Assembly: GCA_029212745.1 (NCBI GenBank)
Contig: JARGOL010000001.1
Coordinates: 477,948 to 541,947, forward strand
Source of the DNA: Alcanivoracaceae bacterium
Lineage (GTDB): Bacteria; Pseudomonadota; Gammaproteobacteria; Pseudomonadales; Alcanivoracaceae
Reading direction: 5' to 3'
Length of the DNA stretch: 64,000 nucleotides
Within the stretch, counting starts at the first letter, position 1; each line of letters starts with the position of its first letter. Below, one piece after another: positions 9,945-18,539 of this stretch. The position numbers and the translations under genes are program-made. Below the pieces are notes generated by a model. The model had not been told where the DNA came from and did not search any database. It was given only the letters and a program-made list of their open reading frames with translations.

Positions 9945-10871
9945 TTACATCCAGTACACCACCACAAACAGGAACAGCCACACCACGTCCACAAAGTGCC
10001 AGTACCAGGCACTGGCCTCGTAGACGAAATGGTTGTCGGCGCTGAAGTGGCCCTTGAGAATACGCAGGAAGCAGACCAGCAGCATGATCGTGCCGAGTGT
10101 CACGTGGATACCGTGGAAACCGGTCATCATGAAGAACAGGCTGCCGTAGATACCGGAGTCGAAGGTCAGACCCATGTCGTAGGCGTGAACATATTCCAGT
10201 GCCTGCAGGCTCAGGAAGATCATGCCCAGCACGATGGTCGCACCCTGGAACAGGATCAACTTGCCACGCTCACCCGCAATCAGCGCATGGTGGGCGATGG
10301 TCAGCGTGATGGAGGAGGTCAACAGCAGAGCTGTATTGATCGCCGGCAGACCCCAGGCGCCCATGATGGCGGTGGAACTGCCATCCGGATTGGTCACCAG
10401 CGGCCACATGGCCTGGAAGTTGGGCCACAGCACTTCGTGGGTCATGGCATTGTTCCCTTCGCCACCCAGCCACGGGACGATCAGCCAGCGGGTATAGAAC
10501 AGGGCGCCAAACAGCGCCGCAAAGAACATCACCTCGGAAAAGATGAACCACAGCATGCCCTGGCGGTACGACCCGGCCAGCTTGCCTTCGTGCAGGCCGG
10601 CGATGGATTCCTTGATGGTGTCACGCCACCAGAAGAACAGGGTCGCCACCAGCCAAAGCGCGCCGGCCAGCACAGACAAGTGCCCCCAATGCTCCCCAAA
10701 CTGTCTCAGCACTTCGGTCCCATCAGGGAGCTTGTCGACTACTTCACCGACAGGGTAGTGAAGGGTGTTGGCGATACCCACCATGAGCAGGCACAGGCCG
10801 ACAGAGCCGGACAGAGGCCATGGGCTGCCCTCCGGTACGTAGTAGTAAGGTTTTTCTGCTGCTGATGCCAT
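9945..10871 (-). CDS. ctaE: cytochrome c oxidase subunit III
   Basis: 308-residue polytopic inner-membrane subunit of the aa3-type cytochrome c oxidase; stabilises subunit I and the proton uptake path. The sequence has about seven hydrophobic helices and the conserved late motif GFHGIHVTLGTIML, and ends with ASAWYWHFVDVVWLFLF. Last gene of the minus-strand ctaC-ctaD-ctaG-ctaE group, 32 bp after ctaG and followed by a strong terminator. The start ATG precedes ASAAEKPYYY, as in related proteins. Confidence 0.96.
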   Translation of the reverse strand: MASAAEKPYYYVPEGSPWPLSGSVGLCLLMVGIANTLHYPVGEVVDKLPDGTEVLRQFGEHWGHLSVLAGALWLVATLFFWWRDTIKESIAGLHEGKLAGSYRQGMLWFIFSEVMFFAALFGALFYTRWLIVPWLGGEGNNAMTHEVLWPNFQAMWPLVTNPDGSSTAIMGAWGLPAINTALLLTSSITLTIAHHALIAGERGKLILFQGATIVLGMIFLSLQALEYVHAYDMGLTFDSGIYGSLFFMMTGFHGIHVTLGTIMLLVCFLRILKGHFSADNHFVYEASAWYWHFVDVVWLFLFVVVYWM

Positions 10872-10903
10872 GACGTGCGTCTCCTGTCAGAACTTGTCGC
10901 CGC

Positions 10904-11482
10904 TCAGCGTGCGGCCAGGTCTTTCTTCTCAGCGGACTGTTCCGCTTCGACCCGATCTGTAATGTCAAAAATCGTGTAGGACAGTGTCACTGTAGTGACA
11001 TGCCGGGGTATCTCGGGATCGAGATAAAAGATCATTGGCATGCTTTCATCACTGCCCGCATCCAGCTGCTGCTTGTCAAAGCAGAAGCACTGCGTCTTTT
11101 TCAGGTACTGTGCAGCCACTCCCGGGCTCACCGACGGTACGGTCTGGGCCCACATGTGCTCCCCGGTGGGGTTTTTCACATAGAAGCTGACCTGCTTGAT
11201 CTCACCCGGGTGAATCTTCAGCGAACGGGTCTCGGGCGCGAATTCCCAGGGCATGCCCCGTGAATTGCTGGCCACAAACTGCACCGTTACCAGGCGGTCT
11301 TCATCCAGGGCCGTGGGCCCCGCAGCCGCACTGCTGTTGGTCTTGCCATTCAACCCGGTGATATCACACAGCACGTTGTACAGCGGGACCATGGCAAACG
11401 CGAACCCGAACATGGCCACCACACCGATGACCAGCTTGGTCAGGGTCTTGCGGTTGCGCTGCTGCAGGCTCTGTTCTGCCAT
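10904..11482 (-). CDS. ctaG: cytochrome c oxidase assembly protein CtaG/Cox11
   Basis: 192-residue copper chaperone that delivers Cu to the CuB site of subunit I. Single N-terminal membrane anchor (residues about 13-33) and a periplasmic beta-barrel domain with the Cu(I)-binding motif CFCF (in KTQCFCFDKQ). Positioned between ctaD and ctaE, 26 bp after ctaD, which is the standard place in Pseudomonas-like cta operons. All family hallmarks are intact. Confidence 0.96.
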   Translation of the reverse strand: MAEQSLQQRNRKTLTKLVIGVVAMFGFAFAMVPLYNVLCDITGLNGKTNSSAAAGPTALDEDRLVTVQFVASNSRGMPWEFAPETRSLKIHPGEIKQVSFYVKNPTGEHMWAQTVPSVSPGVAAQYLKKTQCFCFDKQQLDAGSDESMPMIFYLDPEIPRHVTTVTLSYTIFDITDRVEAEQSAEKKDLAAR

Positions 11483-11508
11483 GGTGCTCCTCCCGTGTAC
11501 GCCGGCTG

Positions 11509-13119
11509 TTACTTGACCACCGGCGGGGTATCAAAGGTGTGGAACGGTGCCGGGCTGGGCACGGTCCACTCGAGATCCTCTTCCGGTGCGTCCCAGGGAT
11601 TGGCCGGTGCCGGCTCACCCTTCTTCATGGCGCAGCGCACGGCCACGGCCAGGAAGAAGATCTGGCTCAGGCCAAACCAGAAACCACCAATGGAAATCCA
11701 CCAGTTGTAGTCGGCAAACTGCAGCGCATAGTCCGCATAGCGACGCGGCATGCCCGCCAGGCCGACAAAGTGCATCGGGAAGAACAGCAGGTTCACGGAC
11801 AGCAGGCTGTTCCAGAAATGCAGCTCACCCAGCAGCTTGCTCGGCATTACGCCGGACCATTTCGGCAACCAGTAATAGGCCGCAGCGAACAGGGTGAACA
11901 GGGCGCCGGACACAAGCACATAGTGGAAATGCGCCACCACGAAGTAGGTATCGTGGTACTGGAAATCCACTGGCGTGATGGCAAGCATCAGCCCGGACAG
12001 ACCGCCACAGGTGAACAGGATCACGAACGCCAGGGACCACTTCATGGGCAGCTCGAAGGTGAGCGAGCCGCGCCACATGGTAGCCACCCAGTTGAACACC
12101 TTCACACCGGTGGGCACCGAGATCAGCATGGTCATGTACATGAAGAACAGGGTACCGGCCAGAGGCATGCCCACAGTGAACATGTGGTGCGCCCAGACCA
12201 CGAACGACAGCAGCGCAATGGACGCCGTGGCGTAGACCATGGAGGCGTAACCGAACAGCGGCTTGCGGCTGAAGGTGGGAATGATCGAGCTGACGATACC
12301 AAACGCCGGCAGGATCATGATGTACACCTCGGGATGGCCGAAGAACCAGAAGATGTGCTGGAACATCACCGGATCACCACCACCGGCCGCATCAAAGAAA
12401 GTAGTGCCGAAGTTGCGGTCGGTGAGCATCATGGTCACCGCACCGGCCAGTACCGGCATTACTGCCACCAGCAGGAAGGCGGTGATCAGCCAGGTCCAGA
12501 CGAACAGCGGCATCTTCATCAGCGTCATGCCCGGTGCACGCAGGTTGAACACGGTAACGATGACGTTGATGGCACCCATGATGGAAGAGATACCCATCAT
12601 GTGTACTGAAAGGATGAAGAAATCCGTGGATGCCGGACCATACTTGGTCGACAGTGGCGCATAGAAGGTCCAGCCGAAGTTCGGTGCGCTCGGGTTGCCC
12701 TCACCGAAGGCACTCATCAGCACTGCGGCGATGAGAATGCCGAAGGCAAAAGGCAGTATCCAGAAGGACCAGTTGTTCATCCGCGGCAGTGCCATATCGG
12801 GCGCACCGATCATCAGCGGAATCATCCAGTTGGCCAGGCCGACCGTGGCCGGCATGATGGCGCCAAACACCATCACCAGACCGTGTACGGTGGTCATCTG
12901 GTTAAAGAACTCGGGATCCACCACCTGCATGCCGGGGTACATCAGCTCGGCGCGGATTACCAACGCCATGAGGCCGCCAACCAGCAGCATGGCGAAGGAG
13001 AACCACAGGTACAGCGTACCGATGTCCTTGTGGTTGGTGGAGAACAACCAACGCTTGAGCCCGGTGGGCGCGTGGTGATGATGATCGTCGTGGTGCGTAT
13101 CAGCAGTCGTTACAGACAT
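11509..13119 (-). CDS. ctaD: cytochrome c oxidase subunit I
   Basis: 536-residue catalytic subunit of the heme-copper oxidase, reducing O2 to water and pumping protons. About 12 membrane helices. Visible: the low-spin heme a ligand His in TTVHGLVMVFG, the CuB/Tyr motif GHPEVYIMILPAFG, the HH pair in WAHHMFTVGMP, and the heme a/a3 ligands in VVAHFHYVLVSG. The early His-rich stretch (THHDDHHHHA) precedes the first helix. Second gene of the minus-strand operon, 12 bp after ctaC. Confidence 0.98.
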   Translation of the reverse strand: MSVTTADTHHDDHHHHAPTGLKRWLFSTNHKDIGTLYLWFSFAMLLVGGLMALVIRAELMYPGMQVVDPEFFNQMTTVHGLVMVFGAIMPATVGLANWMIPLMIGAPDMALPRMNNWSFWILPFAFGILIAAVLMSAFGEGNPSAPNFGWTFYAPLSTKYGPASTDFFILSVHMMGISSIMGAINVIVTVFNLRAPGMTLMKMPLFVWTWLITAFLLVAVMPVLAGAVTMMLTDRNFGTTFFDAAGGGDPVMFQHIFWFFGHPEVYIMILPAFGIVSSIIPTFSRKPLFGYASMVYATASIALLSFVVWAHHMFTVGMPLAGTLFFMYMTMLISVPTGVKVFNWVATMWRGSLTFELPMKWSLAFVILFTCGGLSGLMLAITPVDFQYHDTYFVVAHFHYVLVSGALFTLFAAAYYWLPKWSGVMPSKLLGELHFWNSLLSVNLLFFPMHFVGLAGMPRRYADYALQFADYNWWISIGGFWFGLSQIFFLAVAVRCAMKKGEPAPANPWDAPEEDLEWTVPSPAPFHTFDTPPVVK

Positions 13120-13131
13120 CTCGCGCCCTCC

Positions 13132-14334
13132 TTATTCTGCTACATCAGCAGGTTGAATCAGATCGCCGGTGTCATTGCCCCAGGCGTTACGCTCCCAGGT
13201 GATGACAGCCGCAATTTCCGCCGGGCTCAGCTGGGCGCTGAATGCCGGCATGGCGTTTCGGCCATGGTTCAGGATATCGATGTGTTCCTGGATACGCTCC
13301 GGGTTGGTGGCCAGATCGGAGCCGGCAAAGGCCGGACCGATACCACCTTCACCGTTGGCGCCGTGGCAGATGGCGCACTTGCTGGCGTAAAGGCCCTCAC
13401 CTTTTTCCAGCGCCTTGTCCAGGCTGGCAAATGGCGTCAGGTCTGGCCCGGAGGCCGCTTTTTCTTTCTCGTCAGCGATCCACTGGTCAAACTCGGCCTT
13501 GGCCACCACATTCACTTCAATAGGCATGAACGCATGCCCCTTGCCACACAACTCGGTGCACTGCCCGTGGTAAGTGCCGGTGGCGTCTTCGGGAACAATG
13601 GCCCAGGCTTCATTGATGAAGCCCGGAATGCCGTCTTTCTTGATGCCGAAATCAGGCACGTAGAAAGAGTGGATGACGTCGTCTGCAGTGATCAGGAAAC
13701 GGACCTTGGTGCCGGCCGGGATCACCAGCGGCTTGTCTACTGCCAGCATGTAGTCGCCATCTTTCTCCGGCGCCGGCTTGCCGAACTTGTCGGCTGCGGT
13801 GCCGTAGGGGAACAGGCCAGCCGCACTTACCGGGTTCTCATACTGCTCTTTCGGTGTATCCAGGTTGGAGAAGTAGAACACCCCCACGTCGTTGTCATCC
13901 TGGTACGCCAGGTACTCATAGCTCCAGTTCCAGCGGTAGCCGGTGACCTTGACGGTGAGCTCGGCCTCGGCGCTGTCATCCATCTGGATCAACACCTTGG
14001 TGGCCGGCCAGGCCATGAATCCGAGGATGATGAACGGAATGATGGTCCAGAACAGCTCCAGGCCAAGGTTCTCGTGGAACTTGGACGCCTCGGGCCGCTT
14101 TGAACGCCGGTGCGCAAACGCCGAATACATGATCAGGCCAAGCACCAGCAGACCGATGACGGTTACGATCCAGAGCACCATCATGTGCAGGTCGTAAACC
14201 TCCTGGCTGATCTGGGTAACCCCCGGGCGAAGGTTTTCATGGGACCGCTCGGCCCCCTCATAGGCAAAAGCCACGGTGCTGACGAACAGCATGGTCAGCG
14301 TGGCAAGAACCCGTTGGAACAGTTTTGACTGCAT
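13132..14334 (-). CDS. ctaC: cytochrome c oxidase subunit II with fused cytochrome c domain (caa3-like)
   Basis: 400-residue subunit II carrying the CuA centre and a C-terminal cytochrome c. Signal sequence (residues 1-24), two membrane helices, then the CuA ligands in GQCTELCGKGHAFMP, then a linker and the heme c motif CAICH near residue 320 with a downstream Met ligand in NAMPAF. The fused cytochrome c places it with Pseudomonas-type aa3 oxidases. First gene of the operon; a GGGAG ribosome-binding site precedes its ATG. Confidence 0.97.
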   Translation of the reverse strand: MQSKLFQRVLATLTMLFVSTVAFAYEGAERSHENLRPGVTQISQEVYDLHMMVLWIVTVIGLLVLGLIMYSAFAHRRSKRPEASKFHENLGLELFWTIIPFIILGFMAWPATKVLIQMDDSAEAELTVKVTGYRWNWSYEYLAYQDDNDVGVFYFSNLDTPKEQYENPVSAAGLFPYGTAADKFGKPAPEKDGDYMLAVDKPLVIPAGTKVRFLITADDVIHSFYVPDFGIKKDGIPGFINEAWAIVPEDATGTYHGQCTELCGKGHAFMPIEVNVVAKAEFDQWIADEKEKAASGPDLTPFASLDKALEKGEGLYASKCAICHGANGEGGIGPAFAGSDLATNPERIQEHIDILNHGRNAMPAFSAQLSPAEIAAVITWERNAWGNDTGDLIQPADVAE

Positions 14335-14743
14335 TGTGGATAGCTCCCTGTTTTCCCCAGTGCGGGCTTGTGACGCGCACCGACTCTGCGACCCGCACGG
14401 GTCTGGAAAGCGGTTCAGGATTACTGCGGGCGGGATTTCCCGGGTCCATTCCGCTCGTGCCGACGGTCAGGGGATGATCGTACAACACAAGTCCTGGGTT
14501 CTGCGTGAAAATCAAGGAGTTAGCGCTGAAATCAGGCGCAGTTTTTTTGACTTTCCGGTCACCCAGGTGCGGCAAATTGCCCCACCCTGCATGTGGGCGC
14601 TAACTCTAAGGAGTTCATTGTGGAAAGTCCAGCCGAATCAGGCACCTGTCCAACCGGTCATTGACCGCAACAGGGTGCCAATTGACACCTTTGTGCTATG
14701 CTTGCGCGCCTTTTCGTTCACCCGGTGGGAATCCGCTCAGAAA
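14335..14743. other. 409-bp divergent intergenic region between ctaC and the DUF1820 gene
   Basis: Must hold the ctaC operon promoter on the minus strand and the DUF1820 promoter on the plus strand, but I see no pair of sigma70 hexamers with good spacing (a TTGACA at 14682-14687 has a TATGCT only 9 bp away). It contains a weak hairpin followed by seven T residues (14523-14548) and a 14-codon GTG-started mini-ORF with a good AAGGAG site (14620-14664). No longer gene is supported. Confidence 0.5.
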
Positions 14744-15073
14744 ATGACCAGTAAACGCCAGATATACAAGGTGATTTTCCACAATCAGGGAGAGATCTAC
14801 GAGATCTACGCCACCAGCATTTACCAGAGTGAGCTGTACGGGTTCATCGAGGTGGAGGAGTTCCTGTTCGGCGAACGCGCCCAGGTGGTGGTGGACCCGT
14901 CAGAGGAACGTCTGAAGAGCGAATTTTCAGGCGTACAGCGCTCCTTTATCCCCATGCATGCCGTCATCCGCATTGATGAGGTAGAAAAGGAAGGCATTGC
15001 CAAGGTCACCGAAGCCAGCGGCAATGTGGCGGCCTTCCCCATGCCGTTCGGCCCGGGCGGCAAGAAATCCTGA
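14744..15073 (+). CDS. DUF1820 family protein
   Basis: 109-residue soluble protein of unknown function. The sequence matches the DUF1820 family found across gammaproteobacteria, with the typical QIYKVIFHNQGEIYE start, VEEFLFGE centre and SFIPMHAVIRIDEVEKEG. The ATG preceding TSKRQIYK is chosen because the open frame upstream is not conserved-looking and includes the ctaC promoter region. It is convergent with the neighbouring binding-protein gene, with only 7 bp between stop codons. Confidence 0.88.
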   Translation: MTSKRQIYKVIFHNQGEIYEIYATSIYQSELYGFIEVEEFLFGERAQVVVDPSEERLKSEFSGVQRSFIPMHAVIRIDEVEKEGIAKVTEASGNVAAFPMPFGPGGKKS

Positions 15074-15080
15074 CCATCAC

Positions 15081-15866
15081 CTAGCGCGCCTCCTGCGGCG
15101 GCACGGACAGGCCGTAGCGCGCCATGATCCGGGCCAGCTCCCCGCTTTCACGCAGCATCGCCATGCCGTCATCAAACTCGGACAGGTAGCGGGCACTGGT
15201 TTCCCGCGCCGGACTGCAGGCCAGGTACAGGGGGGTCGGGGGTGATTCGATGCGCCCTGCTTCCGTGATCGCCCCGGACAGGCGCAGCTCGCGGATCATC
15301 GCTTCCATTACGAACGGCGACTCGATGATCACGTCCAGACGCCCGGCCAGCAGCTTGCGCAGGTTGCGGCGCAACGGCTGCAAACCGTAGACCACGGCCA
15401 CGCTGGCCTGACCGGCGTCACTGGCAAGCCAGTCGTCCACCACGTCACCGTAGCTGTAGCCATCAATGACGCCCACCCGCTCGCCGGACAGCGAGTCCAC
15501 CCCCTGATAGCGCCAGTCGCTGCCGGCAGCCACATAAAAAGCGGTTTCATCAAAGGCCAGTGGTTGCTGCGGGAAAAGCAGGTCCGGCGCCTCACCCCGG
15601 TAGACACCGACGATACAGTCGATATCGCCATTGCGCGCCAGGCGTACACTGCGGCTCCAGCTGTCCAGCTGGTAATCGATCCGGATACCCATGGGGCGGA
15701 AAATGGCGTGCAGTATTTCGATGGCGAAGCCCGGCCGCGGCGCCCCGGGATCGCCATTCATTGGCATCCACTGGTCTGCCCGTATGGACAACGTCTGGGC
15801 GCCGGCCGCCGTGAAAAAAAACAAACCGGAAAACAGCAGGATCAATGCGGTGCCGTGCATTCTCAT
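15081..15866 (-). CDS. periplasmic substrate-binding protein, family 3-like (orphan copy 1)
   Basis: 261-residue secreted protein. Signal peptide (MRMHGTALILLFSG to about residue 22, cleavage near AGAQ) and a bilobed binding fold: GFAIEILHAIF, IDYQLDSWSRS, DIDCIVG, and GVIDGYSYGD segments match SBP_bac_3 proteins that bind polar amino acids and similar solutes. No permease or ATPase gene is nearby, so it may be a sensor or orphan binding protein. It is a clear paralog of the gene at 16461-17261. The start could be the ATG at 15866 or 15860; the long frame upstream is not coding-like. Confidence 0.82.
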   Translation of the reverse strand: MRMHGTALILLFSGLFFFTAAGAQTLSIRADQWMPMNGDPGAPRPGFAIEILHAIFRPMGIRIDYQLDSWSRSVRLARNGDIDCIVGVYRGEAPDLLFPQQPLAFDETAFYVAAGSDWRYQGVDSLSGERVGVIDGYSYGDVVDDWLASDAGQASVAVVYGLQPLRRNLRKLLAGRLDVIIESPFVMEAMIRELRLSGAITEAGRIESPPTPLYLACSPARETSARYLSEFDDGMAMLRESGELARIMARYGLSVPPQEAR

Positions 15867-15888
15867 GGCACCAGTATAGCCACCCCTG

Positions 15889-16293
15889 TCAGCCGATTTC
15901 AGGCCCGCAGTCCACCACCCGTCGCGTACTTCGCTCCAGTCGTACCAGCCTGTTGTCGAGCAGCAGGTCCACGCAGCCGGGTGGCGTGGCCAGTGCCCGG
16001 GCCAGGTGGGCAGGCGGTATACGTGCCACCAGCAGCTGCTGTGCATCGAGAACATCCCCGGGCCGAACCCGGGCCGGCGTCGTCACCGGCGCCGACTGCT
16101 CGCGCACCCACTGCACCGCAGCCGCGCGTGCGCTGGCGGAATAGCGCCGTGTCTGCTCCGCTGGCACGGCGTCGCCCTGGCCGGCAAAGGTGCGCGAATC
16201 ACGCACCACATCAATGTCTTCAAGGCCCTGTGCCTGGACACCCCAGGCCAGTGCCGTGACGGCAAGAAGTTGCTTTATCGCCCTGCTTTTCAT
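15889..16293 (-). CDS. small secreted protein of unknown function
   Basis: 134-residue predicted exported protein: signal peptide MKSRAIKQLLAVTALAWG with cleavage near VQAQG. The mature part is short and polar, has two cysteines (PGCVD and VDCGPE) that could form a disulfide, and no recognised domain. The ATG at 16293 is chosen because GGAAGGGA lies at suitable spacing; an ATG three codons upstream overlaps that site. It sits between two paralogous binding-protein genes on the same strand, which suggests a shared role, but nothing in the sequence states which. Confidence 0.6.
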   Translation of the reverse strand: MKSRAIKQLLAVTALAWGVQAQGLEDIDVVRDSRTFAGQGDAVPAEQTRRYSASARAAAVQWVREQSAPVTTPARVRPGDVLDAQQLLVARIPPAHLARALATPPGCVDLLLDNRLVRLERSTRRVVDCGPEIG

Positions 16294-16460
16294 GATCGCC
16301 ATTCCCTTCCAGTGCCTCGCTGACGCCTGACAGCGCCCACAGCTGTAAAAGAGAAGACCAGCGTATTGACCACAGGTTTCATTGCCGGGGCAGTTTTGTG
16401 GAAAAACTGAGACATGCCGCACGCGTTGCGCGAACGCACTGGCAACGCCCGCAGGGCCGG

Positions 16461-17261
16461 TCAGGGAGCGACCAGTGATGACCACTCGTACACGGCGGGC
16501 GCCAGGCCATAACGCATCATGATGCGGTGCAACTCACCCTCGCGGTGGAGTTTTTCCATGCCCTGGTCGAACAGCGTCAGTATCTGTGCGGACGTATCCC
16601 GGGCCGGCGAGCAGGCCACATAGATACGCTGGCGCAGGTTCATGCGCCCGGCTTCCACCAGCTTGCCGGCATGGGGGCTGCCCCCCAGTATGGCCTCCAT
16701 GACCAGCGGGGACTCGAGCAGCACATCCACGCGGCCGGCCAGCAGCTTCTGCACATTGCGCTGCAGCGGGTGCTTGCCGTGCAAGTACTGCAGCAGTGGA
16801 TCACCAAAGCGGCCTGCCAGGTAGGCATCCATTTGCTCGCCGTAGCTGTAGTCGGCGATGGCACCGACGGTCAGGCCATCAAGGCTGGACAACCCCTGGT
16901 AGCGCCAGTTGTTGCCTGCCACCACATACATGGCGGTGTCATCAACCGCCATGGCAGTGGCGGGATACAGCAGGTCGGGGGCATCACCGGCGTAGGCACC
17001 GACGACGCAGTCAATCTGGCCGATGTGCGCCATCTCCAGACTGCGCGACCAGCTGCTCAAGCGGTAGTCCACCGCGATGCCCAGCGGCTGGAAAATGGCG
17101 CGCAGTATCTCGATGGCAAACCCGGGGCGCTCGGCATCAGGCTCACCGTTGACCGGGTACCAGTAGTCCGCACGCACGGACAACGACTGGGCGAGACAGG
17201 GGCCGCCGGCCAGCGCACTGACCGCCAGCAACATACCCGTCACCCGGCGCCATCTTTTCAT
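16461..17261 (-). CDS. periplasmic substrate-binding protein, family 3-like (orphan copy 2)
   Basis: 266-residue secreted paralog of the 15081-15866 product; the two share near-identical blocks such as PGFAIEIL, SWSRS, DAPDLL/EAPDLL and KLLAGR. Signal peptide residues 1-24 (cleavage near CLAQS). Bilobed SBP_bac_3 fold with GQIDCVVGAY and VGAIADYSYG. No transporter genes adjoin it. The mature proteins differ at many positions outside the shared core, so they may bind different ligands. Probably first gene of a minus-strand set running 16461 to 15081, with gaps of 167 and 22 bp. Confidence 0.82.
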   Translation of the reverse strand: MKRWRRVTGMLLAVSALAGGPCLAQSLSVRADYWYPVNGEPDAERPGFAIEILRAIFQPLGIAVDYRLSSWSRSLEMAHIGQIDCVVGAYAGDAPDLLYPATAMAVDDTAMYVVAGNNWRYQGLSSLDGLTVGAIADYSYGEQMDAYLAGRFGDPLLQYLHGKHPLQRNVQKLLAGRVDVLLESPLVMEAILGGSPHAGKLVEAGRMNLRQRIYVACSPARDTSAQILTLFDQGMEKLHREGELHRIMMRYGLAPAVYEWSSLVAP

Positions 17262-17356
17262 GCATGTCCCTCTGCAGGCGGCCCGTTAAAGGAACCGCGG
17301 CTGATTGCTTCAGTCTAGACCCAACCGGGCCAACCGCAAGCCCGCACGGCGAGGCG

Positions 17357-17650
17357 CTACCGGGGCGGCGCCTCGCCACCTTCCGCCGGGGAAGCCGGGC
17401 TGGCACCTTGCTCGCCGGCGATGGGCTGGCCATAACGCTGGTCAGGGCGCACGTCGTGGGGCGCAATCCAGCCCATGAACATGGACAGGATCAGGAACAG
17501 GAAGACCAGGGCCGAAAGCCCCACCCGGAACGCCAGGGCCTTGACTGTGCGTCCGTCGCCGCTCTCGCCCTTCATCATGCTGCCCAGTGCGGAAAACAGG
17601 GCCACCACCGCGAGGGCGAGCAACACCAGCACTACAACCTTGACCCACAT
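17357..17650 (-). CDS. DUF2909 twin-transmembrane protein
   Basis: 97-residue protein with two hydrophobic helices (residues about 4-22 and 42-62) separated by a charged loop (MKGESGDGRT) and a disordered Pro/Gly/Glu-rich tail. Matches the DUF2909 family, which is found beside SURF1 in Pseudomonas-type cytochrome oxidase clusters. Function unknown; the context points to a role in oxidase assembly. Divergent from the SURF1 gene with 145 bp between. Confidence 0.85.
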   Translation of the reverse strand: MWVKVVVLVLLALAVVALFSALGSMMKGESGDGRTVKALAFRVGLSALVFLFLILSMFMGWIAPHDVRPDQRYGQPIAGEQGASPASPAEGGEAPPR

Positions 17651-17795
17651 ACTGCCTCCTGTCTGACAACCGGCCTGTGACTGCCAGTGACCTATGGTTT
17701 AATGCCCGCCCATTGTAGCGGGCTGGCGCGAGCATGACGCGAGCAATTTCAGGCTTCACGCCAGCCCACCACCTGGCCACTAGAATGAGCGCGCC

Positions 17796-18536
17796 ATGAG
17801 CAAGCGACGATTCCAGCCCAGTATTGCTGCCCTGCTGGCCACCCTGGCGGTGATGGCAGTGTGTGTGCGCCTGGGCGTCTGGCAGCTGGATCGCGCCGCC
17901 CAGAAACGCGCCTGGCAGGAGCAGGTGGACACCCGGGGCGCGGCGGGCGCCCAGACCCTGCCCGATCTGCTGGCACGGTCGGAACCGGCCCACTACCCGG
18001 TGCGTTTCTCCGGCATGCCGGACAACCAGCACACCGTGCTGCTGGATAACCGCATGCTCGAAGGTGTGGCCGGCTACTACGTGCTGACGCCGGTGGTCAG
18101 TGATGCCGGCACCACGGTGCTGGTAAATCGCGGCTGGCTGGCGCGTGGCCGCGACCGCCAGACGCTGCCCACCGTGCCGCCGCTGCCCACGCCGGTGACC
18201 ATCGAGGGACACGCTTACGTGCCCGGCGATGCGTTCACCCTGGAAACACCGGGAAACACGGGACAGGACTGGCCGGCACGCGTCCAGTCCGTGGACATCG
18301 ACGCCCTGGCAGAACGACTGGGCCAGCCGCTGGCACCCTTCGAGGTGCGGGTGACGCCGGACTACCCGCTGGAAACAGGTGAGCAAATGGTCCGGGTCTG
18401 GCATGATGCGCGCCTCGGCCCGGAGCGGCACCGCGCCTATGCCGTGCAGTGGTTCGCCATGGCCGGTGCCGTATGCCTGATTTTCCTGTTCGCCAGCCTG
18501 CGCCGGACGCAGGCCACCAACCCGATGGATGCCTGA
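17796..18536 (+). CDS. SURF1-family cytochrome oxidase assembly protein
   Basis: 246-residue inner-membrane protein that helps insert heme a into subunit I. N-terminal helix (residues about 9-26), a large periplasmic loop with the family motifs GVWQLDRAAQKR, VLLDNRMLEGVAGYYVLTPV and VLVNRGWLA, and a C-terminal helix with HRAYAVQWFAMA. Opens the plus-strand assembly operon; the next gene starts 3 bp after its stop codon. Confidence 0.93.
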   Translation: MSKRRFQPSIAALLATLAVMAVCVRLGVWQLDRAAQKRAWQEQVDTRGAAGAQTLPDLLARSEPAHYPVRFSGMPDNQHTVLLDNRMLEGVAGYYVLTPVVSDAGTTVLVNRGWLARGRDRQTLPTVPPLPTPVTIEGHAYVPGDAFTLETPGNTGQDWPARVQSVDIDALAERLGQPLAPFEVRVTPDYPLETGEQMVRVWHDARLGPERHRAYAVQWFAMAGAVCLIFLFASLRRTQATNPMDA

Positions 18537-18539
18537 GCA

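Noticed and set aside
11539-12609. Long open frame opposite ctaD
   Set aside because: Histidine/glutamine-rich translation typical of an antisense frame; ctaD on the other strand is unmistakable.
14682-14702. TTGACA and TATGCT as a sigma70 promoter for DUF1820
   Set aside because: The spacer is only 9 bp, far below the 16-18 bp needed.
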